Shown here piece after piece: positions 50,127 through 58,842 of a stretch of 64,000 nt of DNA; position 1 is the stretch's first letter, and the number at the start of each line of letters is the position of its first letter. Under the pieces are notes generated by a model. The model saw only the letters and a list, made by a program, of their open reading frames with translations. It did not search any database and had not been told where the DNA came from. The translations under genes and the position numbers were made by a program. The DNA lies in contig NZ_CP009961.1 in assembly GCF_000993805.1 (NCBI RefSeq), positions 210,001-274,000 on the forward strand, given 5' to 3'. Source of the DNA: Thermofilum uzonense (GTDB lineage: Archaea; Thermoproteota; Thermoprotei; Thermofilales; Thermofilaceae).

Positions 50127-50351
50127 ATGAGTTTTAGAGCTGACACAAAAGAGCAGAAGACACGGGAAGATGAACTTATTGAAGCTGTTCTCAGAGTTCT
50201 GAGGCTTGACAGAAGATTCACAAAAATAGAAGAGAAAAACGTTAAAAAGATACTTAGAAAGCTCGATAAAAGCGATTTAACTTATATGGCAAATGTATTC
50301 GACTCTTTATATGAAGTCTTGCGAGAAAAATGCGTAGATTTTGAGGGCTAA
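50127..50351 (+). CDS. Small charged helical protein, 74 residues
   Basis: Highly charged, no hydrophobic segment: SFRADTKEQKTREDELIEAVLRVLRLDRRFTKIEEKNVKKILRKLDKSDLTYMANVFDSLYEVLREKC. Two amphipathic helices are predicted, suggesting an adaptor or nucleic-acid-associated protein. It lies 73 bp after the His-tailed protein. Its end is 4 bp from the convergent superoxide reductase stop. Function unknown. Confidence 0.45.
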   Translation: MSFRADTKEQKTREDELIEAVLRVLRLDRRFTKIEEKNVKKILRKLDKSDLTYMANVFDSLYEVLREKCVDFEG

Positions 50352-50355
50352 GACA

Positions 50356-50733
50356 TTAAACAACTTTGATTTCTTTGCGTCCCTCCCAAAGTCCGTGAAG
50401 GTTACAGTACTCTATTGCATGAATAACTCCACTTTTCTTTAGCACCAATTTCAATTGAACTTCAGGCTCTGCAAGCTCTGGCTCGAAGTGGACACGCGCT
50501 AACAGGACAGGGTTAAATGCCCTCCCATCTTCCTGGAAGTATACTTCAATCCATCGGATAGAGTGTTGAATAGTGTTTGGATGGGGACCAACACTTATCT
50601 TTACGTGAAAAGGCTCTCCGGACTTCACCTGGTCGGGAGCCTCGATTTTCGGCGTATGAGTCTCAACCTTTGAGATAGCCTCACCACTAGCGCTTTCAGG
50701 AGTATATACTAGGTCTCCGAATTTTTTAGGCAT
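50356..50733 (-). CDS. sor: Superoxide reductase (neelaredoxin-type)
   Basis: 125 residues. The single iron site is fully conserved: E24 (ETHTPKI), H26, H51, H57 (GPHPNTIQHSIRW) and C110, H113 (EYCNLHGLW). The spacings (25, 6 and 3 residues) equal those of Pyrococcus superoxide reductase. It lacks the N-terminal rubredoxin-type domain of desulfoferrodoxin, so it is a one-iron enzyme that reduces superoxide to hydrogen peroxide with rubredoxin as donor. No rubredoxin gene is nearby. Confidence 0.94.
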   Translation of the reverse strand: MPKKFGDLVYTPESASGEAISKVETHTPKIEAPDQVKSGEPFHVKISVGPHPNTIQHSIRWIEVYFQEDGRAFNPVLLARVHFEPELAEPEVQLKLVLKKSGVIHAIEYCNLHGLWEGRKEIKVV

Positions 50734-50806
50734 AGTCTTTCAAATAATAAGTTCTCTTCCTTTCATAAAAATTTTACTTGTCGAAAGCAAAGTTTACTAA
50801 TAGTGA

Positions 50807-51721
50807 ATGGTTAATCGAAAAAAGGGGATGAATGTGTCTAAGCTTAAAAAAGGAGTCTTACTTGCTGCGGGACTGGGAACCAGGCTTGTACCTTATAGTA
50901 AGGAGATGCCGAAAGAAATGTTGCCGATTTTTGAAGGGTTAAAAGGGAGGGTATTTCTCAAGCCTATTATCCAGAAAATTTACGAACAACTTTATGATGC
51001 AGGGGTACGAGAGTTTTGTTTTATAGTAGGGAGGGGGAAGCGGGCTATAGAGGATCACTTCACTCCTGACTGGGCTTTTGTCGAATACTTAGAGAGAAAC
51101 GGTAAAGAGGAATACTCTTCTCTTCTAAGGGAATTCTACAGTAAGGTCGAATCCTCATATATTGCCTGGGTCAATCAGCCTGTCCCCCGAGGTACAGCGC
51201 ATGCAGTCTACATGGCTAAGACATTTGTAGGCGATGATTTTTTCTTTGCCGCGGCTGCTGACAACGTCTTCATCGGGGAGAATGTTCCACAAAAATTGGC
51301 GGAGCTTCACGAGAAAAGATCCACTCCCATTCTTGCCGTCAAGAGAGTAAACGACCCTAGGAAATACGGAATTATTATTGGAAGGGAGATCGAGGATAGA
51401 ATATACGAAGTCGAGGGGATAGTTGAAAAGCCCAAAACACCTATTTCTAACCTTGCCAACACGAGCCTGTACGTTTTTCCTCCAGAGATTTTCAAGGCCA
51501 TAGAGGAGACAAAGCCTAGTGTGAGAGGTGAAATAGAGATAACGGACTCAATACAAATCTTGCTAAGTAGAGAAATAAAGTTTCTGGCATATGAGTCACA
51601 AGCCGACTGGGTGGATACGGGAACCTGGGAGACATTCTTCCGGGCAATAGCTTTATCGTTAAAGCACAGCGGAGGACATAACATTGTGTTTGATGTCCTA
51701 GAGGCTCTCAGGGAAAAATAA
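50807..51721 (+). CDS. galU: UTP-glucose-1-phosphate uridylyltransferase-like sugar nucleotidyltransferase
   Basis: 304 residues (a second in-frame ATG at 50828 would shorten it by seven). The N-terminal nucleotidyltransferase motif KGVLLAAGLGTRLVPYSKEMPKEMLPI is classic, with FIVGRGKRAIEDHF, VYMAKTFVGDDFFFAAAADNVF and GIVEKPKTPISNLAN in order. It makes UDP-glucose or a related sugar nucleotide from UTP and the sugar 1-phosphate. It opens the run 50807-55171 with two membrane proteins and a GT2 synthase, which would consume its product. Confidence 0.9.
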   Translation: MVNRKKGMNVSKLKKGVLLAAGLGTRLVPYSKEMPKEMLPIFEGLKGRVFLKPIIQKIYEQLYDAGVREFCFIVGRGKRAIEDHFTPDWAFVEYLERNGKEEYSSLLREFYSKVESSYIAWVNQPVPRGTAHAVYMAKTFVGDDFFFAAAADNVFIGENVPQKLAELHEKRSTPILAVKRVNDPRKYGIIIGREIEDRIYEVEGIVEKPKTPISNLANTSLYVFPPEIFKAIEETKPSVRGEIEITDSIQILLSREIKFLAYESQADWVDTGTWETFFRAIALSLKHSGGHNIVFDVLEALREK

Positions 51722-51768
51722 CGATAAATATTTTTAAAAAGAAAAATAAAACTTGCCAGGTAGAATTT

Positions 51769-53103
51769 ATGCCGGAAACCTCAAAGCACATACTTTCGAA
51801 GATTCTCCTTGTAGTCGAGGCATTCTTCGGTGGCTTCTATGTATCAATAACAAGGGGGCTCTTCGTCCCTATGATGGTCTACAGTGGCTATAATCTCGAC
51901 ATGGTGTCGATGGCTCTTCTCCCAACGGGTCTGGGAGGTCTACTTCTGGCTCACACATTATATAAAAGACCAGAGGCTGCCACCTCGCGCTTCCGTATAA
52001 TGCTTCTTTCAACACATTTCTTTGAGAGGGTGTTATGGCTCCTACCGCCTTTTTTTCTATATAACCCATATCTTTTATCCTTGAATTATCTCGCTGGAAA
52101 CCTTGTAGCGGTAATGGTGGGTTTACTAATAGGTGTACTAATCTACAGTATATTTTCGATAGATGATGTCATCGAGGTTTCCGTCCATAGATCCGCTGCC
52201 GGAGCCGCAGCAAGCATTCTAGGCTCATTATTCATGACATATCTTTCCGCGGTGCAAAAGGCTCCCGGAATATATTATGTGTTATATATAACAGCTTTCC
52301 TAGCGGGGCTTGTGAGCACGGGGTCCCTGTTGCTTTTACCAAACGTTCCGGGGAAGATTAAGGAAGAAAGGGTTGAGAAAAAACTCGAGGAAGAAGCAAA
52401 AATCAAGGGAAGTGTCGTTTTCCTCGTATTAACTTTATTCATGGCTGGAGGCAACCTGGTAGGCATGGCTTGGAGTCCTCTTCTGCGTCAGCTTGGAGCC
52501 CCGCTCTATATTCCACTAGCATTAACATTTGCCGGAAACATAGGTGGTCTCATAGGAGCCTACCTCTGGAGGTCCTATAGGGCCTACCTCGTCGCGATAG
52601 CTTTGAATTCGTTACTCACCGGACTTATACCTTACATATGGTTCCCACCTATACATGTTGGGATGTCATTCTTAACATCCCTTACATTTATGGGGGCTAA
52701 CCTCCTCGGAATGCAGGTTTTCGCCGAGATAAACAACAAACTCGGTAGGGTAAGGGCTGCAGCATTTTTGACTGGCGCAAATTATGCAGGACTGCTTTTG
52801 GCATCTTCAACCTTAGCGTTGGGGATTTTTACACCATTTGTTAGCATGTTGCTAGCCGCACTCCTCAAGATGATCGGTGTGATAATGGCCATGCTGGTAA
52901 TACCTGAAACAGCCGTTGTTCCTGAGAGGAGAGCCTACGAGTACAGTCGACTAATCTATTCAACGAGTACGATGGGTTACACCTTCACTGTTCAGGCTTC
53001 TAAAGAATTTCTAAAATTTGCCGTGGAAACTTTAGCGCTGGCATTATTACTAACTTTATTATATGTCATGTATAGACTAAGTTGGATGATAGCGGGGATC
53101 TAG
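51769..53103 (+). CDS. Twelve-helix membrane protein, transporter-like
   Basis: 444 residues with roughly twelve hydrophobic segments, e.g. ILLVVEAFFGGFYVSITRGLFVPMMVYS, LNYLAGNLVAVMVGLLIGVLIYSIF, AGAAASILGSLFMTYLS, VVFLVLTLFMAGGNLVGMAW, VHVGMSFLTSLTFMGANLLGMQVF. The architecture (two groups of six helices) resembles an MFS-type or polysaccharide-export carrier, but no MFS signature is seen. It is 1 bp before the next gene and 47 bp after the nucleotidyltransferase, so it belongs to the same unit. Function inferred only as part of a glycan locus. Confidence 0.6.
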   Translation: MPETSKHILSKILLVVEAFFGGFYVSITRGLFVPMMVYSGYNLDMVSMALLPTGLGGLLLAHTLYKRPEAATSRFRIMLLSTHFFERVLWLLPPFFLYNPYLLSLNYLAGNLVAVMVGLLIGVLIYSIFSIDDVIEVSVHRSAAGAAASILGSLFMTYLSAVQKAPGIYYVLYITAFLAGLVSTGSLLLLPNVPGKIKEERVEKKLEEEAKIKGSVVFLVLTLFMAGGNLVGMAWSPLLRQLGAPLYIPLALTFAGNIGGLIGAYLWRSYRAYLVAIALNSLLTGLIPYIWFPPIHVGMSFLTSLTFMGANLLGMQVFAEINNKLGRVRAAAFLTGANYAGLLLASSTLALGIFTPFVSMLLAALLKMIGVIMAMLVIPETAVVPERRAYEYSRLIYSTSTMGYTFTVQASKEFLKFAVETLALALLLTLLYVMYRLSWMIAGI

Positions 53104-53104
53104 A

Positions 53105-53770
53105 ATGCCTCCCGATATAGACATACTTCAACAGCTTACCCTAATTCTCAATGAACTGGCATCATCTATTCCTAAGATTTTCTTAGTAGCTATAATCCTT
53201 GTAGCTGCCTTCATAATAATGAAGATCGTAAATGGTGTAATACGTTGGCTTATCAAAATTGGAAGATTTGAGGAAATATTAAGGGAGATGGTTCCCGGAG
53301 GTACTCGTTTGCCTCTTACAACCCTTTCAATAGTTTTAGCTGATGTTGCGATACTTATAGCGGCTTCTGCACTTATTCTTCGGGTGTATGTGCCTGTGTG
53401 GGAGCCTTTCTACCGGGAAAGCATAAGCTACATAACCAGGGCGGGTAGTGTTGTAGTGCTTGCTTTAATTGCTTTCGTGATGGTTGATGCTCTCGTCAAG
53501 TCCATGGGGCTTGAGAGAAAAACAGAGAGGTTTTTCGTCATGATCTCAGCGCTCATTCTAGTAATACTCTTTGTGGATCTGGCAGCTTTAAGCTCCGAGG
53601 TGAAGGTAGCCCTTACAGCTGGTCTTGCTCTCGGGGTCGGCTTCTTGATAGGAATATTTGCCCTCTGGGCCTTCTTCGGCGATTATATAGAGGAGCTTTT
53701 AAGAGCTTTAAAAAGATTTAATGAAGGGAAAGAAGGAGAAGGGTCTAGCAAAGAAGGAGCCACTCCGTGA
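53105..53770 (+). CDS. MscS-like membrane protein lacking the beta domain
   Basis: 221 residues. Four membrane segments follow a short N-terminus (IFLVAIILVAAFIIMKIVNGVIRWLI; IVLADVAILIAASALILRVYV; AGSVVVLALIAFVMVDALV; FVMISALILVILFVDLAALS). The segment VKVALTAGLALGVGFLIGIFALWAFFGDYIEELL looks like the pore-helix region of small-conductance mechanosensitive channels, but the beta-domain and portal region are missing. It starts 1 bp after the preceding gene and ends 12 bp before the GT2 gene. It may be a channel, gate or accessory of the synthase. Confidence 0.55.
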   Translation: MPPDIDILQQLTLILNELASSIPKIFLVAIILVAAFIIMKIVNGVIRWLIKIGRFEEILREMVPGGTRLPLTTLSIVLADVAILIAASALILRVYVPVWEPFYRESISYITRAGSVVVLALIAFVMVDALVKSMGLERKTERFFVMISALILVILFVDLAALSSEVKVALTAGLALGVGFLIGIFALWAFFGDYIEELLRALKRFNEGKEGEGSSKEGATP

Positions 53771-53782
53771 TAGTGTGGGAAC

Positions 53783-55171
53783 ATGTCTTTAAGTTTTCTC
53801 TTGGTATTCTTGTTGACTTTGCCAATTTATGTAGTCCTGCTCTATTACCTTATGATCATAGCCTTTGCTTCGCGCTCAAAAGATAAGAGTGTAGTCAAAG
53901 AGGATGCACGGGATTTTTCTATCGAGGTAGTTGTACCAGTCCGAGGAGAACCGCTCGAAATAGTGAAAAACACTCTTCTACGTAACAAGGAGGCCTACGA
54001 GTCAACACCATGCGTGAAAAAAGTGGTTATCTTATCTGACGACGATGTTCAATACGTTGAGACACTTAAGCGTGAGCTTGAAGGATTCAGCAAAGTAGAG
54101 GTTTTGAGGCGTTCCCAGCCTAAGGGAGGCAGGACAGGTGCGCTAGACCATTACTTCTCATACTCGACCTCCGACTATATTCTAGTACTAGACGTCGATG
54201 GAACTATAGACAAAGAATCCCTAAATTCTCTATGTATGCTTAGTGGCTCAGAGGCAGCTTATGTACTTCCCTGGAAGGGCTACTCACTCGACAAAACCAG
54301 GGTAGCCGAAACGATGGCCTTCTTCACAGATCTCGGATCCCTAATACTTTACAGACTCAGGTCTAAGGCTGGCTTTTTCGTTTTCCCACTGGGTTCGGGA
54401 ACACTATACAATCGCGATGCCATAATTCGGCTTGGAGGATGGGGCGACAATATTGTTCAAGATGACATTCTGATGGGAGTCAAGCTAGCGTCAAACGGAT
54501 TTAGTACAAGGTTTCTTGAGAATTCAGAGATACAAGTACTGGTGCCTTCAAAGCTTTATTCCCTGAGAAAACAACAGGCCAGGTGGGCTTTCGGGACCAG
54601 TGAAGTTCTTTCAAGGAACTTTAAAAGGATATTAGACTCGCCACTACCTCTGTATAAAAGAATGGAAATGTTTGCTTACCTGCTCCAGCCTCTTGAAACG
54701 CTTCTACCTTTCCTTGTTCTAGTGTTGGCACCTATTGTGGCTCTCCTGGAGCGTCCCAGTACACCTTTCAGCTATCAGTTTATGAATGTTATAGGTATTT
54801 TTCTACCAGCAGCTATCCTAGGACTATTGCAAGGCTTTCTCCTCTACGAGCTGGAAAAAAACCGTCTTAAAGGACTATTCAAATACTATGTTATAAACCT
54901 GGGAAGGTTTTCTGCGATACTTGCAGTTCTGTCACCTTATCTCTCGTTCTACGCGCTTAAAGGATTGTTGAGGGGGAAGATAAAGTGGGAGGTGACGCTA
55001 AAAGGGCAAAAGGAGAAGATTAGTCCGAAGGAGAAGAGTCCCCTATGGATTGCTGCATGGTCTGGTCTTGGAATCGCATCATCCATGATAACAGGTAATC
55101 TCTACACGCTGTTCGTGTCACTACTCTTCATGCTTGCCTCGCTCTACTGTCTCCTCAGACTAGAACTTTAA
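53783..55171 (+). CDS. Processive GT2 glycosyltransferase (cellulose/hyaluronan synthase type)
   Basis: 462 residues. An N-terminal membrane helix, then the GT-A core: VVVPVRGEPLEIVKNTLL, metal-binding D137-V-D139 (LVLDVDGTID), catalytic acidic pair D227-D228 (IVQDDILMG) and the processivity motif Q264-QAR-W268 (KQQARWAFG). Two to three C-terminal helices form the export channel. It elongates and exports a beta-linked polysaccharide. The two membrane proteins just upstream and the UDP-sugar enzyme suggest a dedicated glycan-synthesis module. Confidence 0.88.
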   Translation: MSLSFLLVFLLTLPIYVVLLYYLMIIAFASRSKDKSVVKEDARDFSIEVVVPVRGEPLEIVKNTLLRNKEAYESTPCVKKVVILSDDDVQYVETLKRELEGFSKVEVLRRSQPKGGRTGALDHYFSYSTSDYILVLDVDGTIDKESLNSLCMLSGSEAAYVLPWKGYSLDKTRVAETMAFFTDLGSLILYRLRSKAGFFVFPLGSGTLYNRDAIIRLGGWGDNIVQDDILMGVKLASNGFSTRFLENSEIQVLVPSKLYSLRKQQARWAFGTSEVLSRNFKRILDSPLPLYKRMEMFAYLLQPLETLLPFLVLVLAPIVALLERPSTPFSYQFMNVIGIFLPAAILGLLQGFLLYELEKNRLKGLFKYYVINLGRFSAILAVLSPYLSFYALKGLLRGKIKWEVTLKGQKEKISPKEKSPLWIAAWSGLGIASSMITGNLYTLFVSLLFMLASLYCLLRLEL

Positions 55172-55198
55172 GTTAAAAAGAACCCTAATGTTATATGG

Positions 55199-56125
55199 TC
55201 ATGGAAGAACAATGTATTCAGGTGGAGGCCACATTGCAAGGTAAATTAAACTGGGTACACTCATAGGGGTTCTAGTGCCAGATCCTCCAAAAAGAAGACC
55301 TAGGAGCCCTGTTGGCTGAGGTTTCAGCTCATAAACAGGTGCAGTCAGAGGTAGTCCGGCAAGCTCCTTTGTCTTGTTTATGGCTTCGTCGAGCGTCATT
55401 ATACCGTCTATCAATCCTTCTTTTAAGGCTTCCTCGGGCGGGTAGGGTCTACCACTAAACACGTTCTCTCCCACATTCTTCCGGTGCTCGAGGACGATGT
55501 TCTTGAATAAGGCAAAGTATTCTTGAATGATTTCTTGCATTACCTGCATCTCTTCTGATGTCATGTTCCTATAGGGAGAGCCTATGTCTTTCAAAGCACC
55601 AGACTTAAAAGTATAGACTCTTATGCCAAGTTTCCCAAGCAAGCCTTCAACGTTGATAGTGGACGCGTATACGCCTATCGAGCCTACGAGAGCCGAGGGG
55701 CTTGCGTAGATTTTTGTTGAAGGGCTGGCAGCCATGTAGGCGCCACTAGCCATGCTTCCTCTAGCGTAAGAAACTACCACTTTTTCACGTGCGAGCTTCT
55801 TTACAGCTACGTATAAATCATAGGAAGCGGAGACCGTCCCCCCAGGGCTGTCATAAACAATTATGACAGCTTTAATTGAAGGATCTTCTCTGGCTTGCTC
55901 TAAAAGCTTGATATACTGGTCTATACCAGTTGACACCCCTAGAAGCGATTGGCTTGAATAGTCTAAAGCTCCTCTAATCTCGATCATCGCTACTTGAGGT
56001 ATGAATTTTGGTCTAGTACTGCCTGGGGAAAAAACTGCTAAGACTAATCCTACGAGGATGATTCCTACGATGAAAAATAATGGCAGCTTTTGTTTGACTG
56101 ATGATTTAGCTTGTGGGGTTAACAT
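55199..56125 (-). CDS. sppA: Signal peptide peptidase SppA (S49 protease)
   Basis: 308 residues with an N-terminal transmembrane helix (about residues 15-33). The S49 fold is clear: VIIVYDSPGGTVSASYDLY, then VVVSYARGSMASGAYMAAS with the nucleophile probably S127 (SGAY), and YTFKSGALKDIGSPYRNMT carrying the general-base Lys (K174 or K179). SppA degrades cleaved signal peptides in the membrane. It is divergent from the lipoamide-dehydrogenase-like gene (38-bp gap) and is convergent with the GT2 gene. ATG start at 56125. Confidence 0.93.
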   Translation of the reverse strand: MLTPQAKSSVKQKLPLFFIVGIILVGLVLAVFSPGSTRPKFIPQVAMIEIRGALDYSSQSLLGVSTGIDQYIKLLEQAREDPSIKAVIIVYDSPGGTVSASYDLYVAVKKLAREKVVVSYARGSMASGAYMAASPSTKIYASPSALVGSIGVYASTINVEGLLGKLGIRVYTFKSGALKDIGSPYRNMTSEEMQVMQEIIQEYFALFKNIVLEHRKNVGENVFSGRPYPPEEALKEGLIDGIMTLDEAINKTKELAGLPLTAPVYELKPQPTGLLGLLFGGSGTRTPMSVPSLIYLAMWPPPEYIVLP

Positions 56126-56163
56126 ATTAGTTAATATATAGCACGAGGAATTATTTTAACGCT

Positions 56164-57570
56164 ATGGTGAAGCACTACGAAGTTATAGTTTTTGGTACAG
56201 GTTCAGCAATGAATATTGTTTCTGAGCTAATAAATCAGGGTTACGAGGGAAGGTTTGCCATCATTGAGAACAACATTGTTGGTGGTATTTGTCTGACAAG
56301 GGGCTGCATACCATCTAAAATGCTCCTGGAAGTCGCTAGGAACATAAAGAGGATACGAGACGCATCAAAGTTCGGTATTAAGGTTTCCTATGAGCCCCCC
56401 GACTTCGCCTATACAATGGAACGTGTTTGGCAGAAGATATATCGGGAAAGTAAGGAGATAGAGCACTCCTTAAAGCATCATCCTCAGATCGACCTTTATC
56501 TAACTGATGGGGTTTTCGTAGGAGATTACACGGTTGATGTGGGAGGTCGTGAAATTGAGGGTGAAAAAATACTTCTATCAACTGGGTCTAAGCCTAAAAT
56601 ACCGCGGATCCCCGGTATAGAGGAGATTGACTATTACACAAATGACAACTTCTTTAAGGATTTGAGGAAACTTCCCAAGAATACTGTTGTAGTAGGAGGA
56701 GGGTATGTAGGACTGGAACTAGGCTTCTTCCTTGCGATGATGGGTAGCAGTGTCACTGTTCTCGAAATGCTGCCTAGCATCTTGCCAGGAGAGGAGCCGG
56801 AAATCTCTAGCTTAATGAAGAAGGAATTATCGAACTACATGGATATACGTACTAATCACACGGTTGTTGAGTTCCGCAAATCAGGTGACAGAAAAATTGT
56901 AGTGGCTGAGAACAAGCTTACAGGAGATAATGTAGAAATCCAGGCAGACGCTATACTCATCGCCTCTGGCAGAGCCTCTTACAGCGACGTCACGAGACCC
57001 GAAAAAACAGGTGTAAAGACGGACGAGGGAGGCTGGATAATAGTTGATGAGTATCTTAGGACGACCAAGAGTGATATATGGGCTTTCGGAGACGCAACGG
57101 GCAAACTAATGTTTAAGCACAAGGCCAACTATGAGAGTGTTGTCGTATATTATAATGCGTTCAAGGGAGAGCAGGTCAAGGCCGATTACCACGCGGTGCC
57201 TCATGCGGTTTTTACTGAGCCCGAGGTGGCAAGCGTTGGCCTCAGGGAAGAAGAAGCCGTGAAGAAACACAGGATACTCGTGGGATATGCCCGATATGGA
57301 GAGACAGCTAAAGGTGAGGCTATGATGGCCGAGGACTACTTCGTGAAAGTTATTATAGACAGGGAGACATCTGAGATTCTAGGAGCACACATAATAGGTC
57401 CTGAGGCATCACTCTTAATACAGGAGATAGTCAGTCTCATGTATACTGACACGAGGTCTGCAGAGCCGATTTATAGGGGAATGCATATACATCCTGCACT
57501 CTCAGAGGTTGTTGAGCGGGCATTTTTCCACCTACACGAGCCCGAGGAGTGGCATAGACACGAGCATTGA
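56164..57570 (+). CDS. Dihydrolipoyl-dehydrogenase-like flavoprotein disulfide oxidoreductase
   Basis: 468 residues. FAD loop VFGTGSAMNIV at the N-terminus, redox disulfide C43-LTRG-C48 (GGICLTRGCIPSKML), NAD-binding TVVVGGGYVGLELGFFLAMMGSSVTVLE, second FAD motif SDIWAFGDATGKLMFKHKA and the C-terminal catalytic His-Glu (IHIHPALSEVVERAF). It oxidises dihydrolipoamide or a similar dithiol with NAD; no lipoyl-bearing complex genes lie in the window, so mercuric-reductase-like or other functions are possible. TATA-like TTAATATATAG about 25 bp upstream. Ends with a His-rich tail (HEPEEWHRHEH). Confidence 0.88.
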   Translation: MVKHYEVIVFGTGSAMNIVSELINQGYEGRFAIIENNIVGGICLTRGCIPSKMLLEVARNIKRIRDASKFGIKVSYEPPDFAYTMERVWQKIYRESKEIEHSLKHHPQIDLYLTDGVFVGDYTVDVGGREIEGEKILLSTGSKPKIPRIPGIEEIDYYTNDNFFKDLRKLPKNTVVVGGGYVGLELGFFLAMMGSSVTVLEMLPSILPGEEPEISSLMKKELSNYMDIRTNHTVVEFRKSGDRKIVVAENKLTGDNVEIQADAILIASGRASYSDVTRPEKTGVKTDEGGWIIVDEYLRTTKSDIWAFGDATGKLMFKHKANYESVVVYYNAFKGEQVKADYHAVPHAVFTEPEVASVGLREEEAVKKHRILVGYARYGETAKGEAMMAEDYFVKVIIDRETSEILGAHIIGPEASLLIQEIVSLMYTDTRSAEPIYRGMHIHPALSEVVERAFFHLHEPEEWHRHEH

Positions 57571-57628
57571 ATTGACATTTTAGACCGTTAAATTAAAAAA
57601 TTTTTAATTATTCTAGACGAGGCGAGGC

Positions 57629-58819
57629 ATGTCGAAGAGGAGGCTCGTTTCAGCACTTGCTGTACTCTATGCTCTCTACTTTGTCGTGTATGTACATAGA
57701 ACCATAACTGGCGTGCTTAAGCCTGAATTTGAACATGTGTCTCTCCAGTATGGTATAGATGTTGCTTTACTGTCCTCAACGATGGCTTCAGCTTATTTCT
57801 ATGCTTACTCGTCGATGCAACTCCCGGGAGGCGTCCTAGCTGACGCTTTAGGAGTTAAGAGATATACCGCCATAAGCGGAGGTATAATGACGCTTGGGGC
57901 ACTATTGTTTTCGACAACGAATCCTCAACTTATGATAATAGGTCGTATACTGATAGGCGCTGGCGCAGCGGCAATTTACATTTCCATACAAAGAGTGATA
58001 GGAGTATATGCAGACAAGAACAGTGGAGGAACATTAACAGGTCTAGCTCTCTCAATAGGGAATCTTGGGGCACTTTTTGCCACTATGCCTGCCAGATCAT
58101 TAATAGACTCATTTGGTCTTCCTGTATTTTTCCTGGGTCTAACTGCTGTCACAGCGTTTCTTTCAATAAGTCCACTATTTAGCATCGAGGATGAAGGGGT
58201 CAGCACCAAGGGAGTTATGGACGGGCTCAAGAAAGCTATCGGACAATTAAAGGTCGTAGCTCGGTCCTATCACTCTATAGCTGTCGCCTTAGCGTACACC
58301 GGGACATATTCAGCAATACTAGCTTTCCAATCGTATTGGGGATACGAGTATATGCAGACTTACTTTCACCTTACAAAATCAGAAGCTGCTCAAGCACTAT
58401 TCTTGCTGGCACTTGCATTCCTGCTGAGCGTTCCTTTAGTAGGCTTTATTAGCGATACTGTGCTACGAAAAAGAAAACCTATCTTAATAGTCGGATGTCT
58501 CCTCCACTCGTTGGCTTGGTTTACCGCGGCACTGCTACCCCTCATAGCTCCTTCCAAAAGCACGCTCTACGCTTTTACATTCCTATTGGGACTTATAGCA
58601 TCAACACACATGGTTATTTCGCCGATGTCTCGGGAGGCTTATCCCCCCGAGTTCTCAGGGACTACGTTTGCCTTTGTAAATCTGGTGGGTTTTCTCGCTG
58701 TGGCTGTATATCAAAGCCTAGGTATATTTATAGGGGATCCGTTAATAATCTTAAAAATATTTGGCGTCAGCGCCCTTATAACAGGGATTATGGCTATAAA
58801 GACACGAGAAACTTTATAA
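57629..58819 (+). CDS. Major facilitator superfamily transporter (second)
   Basis: 396 residues, twelve predicted membrane helices. The MFS signature LADALGVKRYTAISGG follows helix 2, and the second-half motif FISDTVLRKRKPILIVG is present. The N-terminus FVVYVHRTITGVLKPEF and the loop GGVLADALG resemble the sugar-phosphate/anion symporter-type branch. A TATA-like AATTTTTAATT about 25 bp upstream fits a near-leaderless mRNA. It is directly upstream of the decayed ferredoxin gene. Substrate unknown. Confidence 0.88.
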   Translation: MSKRRLVSALAVLYALYFVVYVHRTITGVLKPEFEHVSLQYGIDVALLSSTMASAYFYAYSSMQLPGGVLADALGVKRYTAISGGIMTLGALLFSTTNPQLMIIGRILIGAGAAAIYISIQRVIGVYADKNSGGTLTGLALSIGNLGALFATMPARSLIDSFGLPVFFLGLTAVTAFLSISPLFSIEDEGVSTKGVMDGLKKAIGQLKVVARSYHSIAVALAYTGTYSAILAFQSYWGYEYMQTYFHLTKSEAAQALFLLALAFLLSVPLVGFISDTVLRKRKPILIVGCLLHSLAWFTAALLPLIAPSKSTLYAFTFLLGLIASTHMVISPMSREAYPPEFSGTTFAFVNLVGFLAVAVYQSLGIFIGDPLIILKIFGVSALITGIMAIKTRETL

Positions 58820-58842
58820 AAAAATATTTTTAAGGGGTCTGG

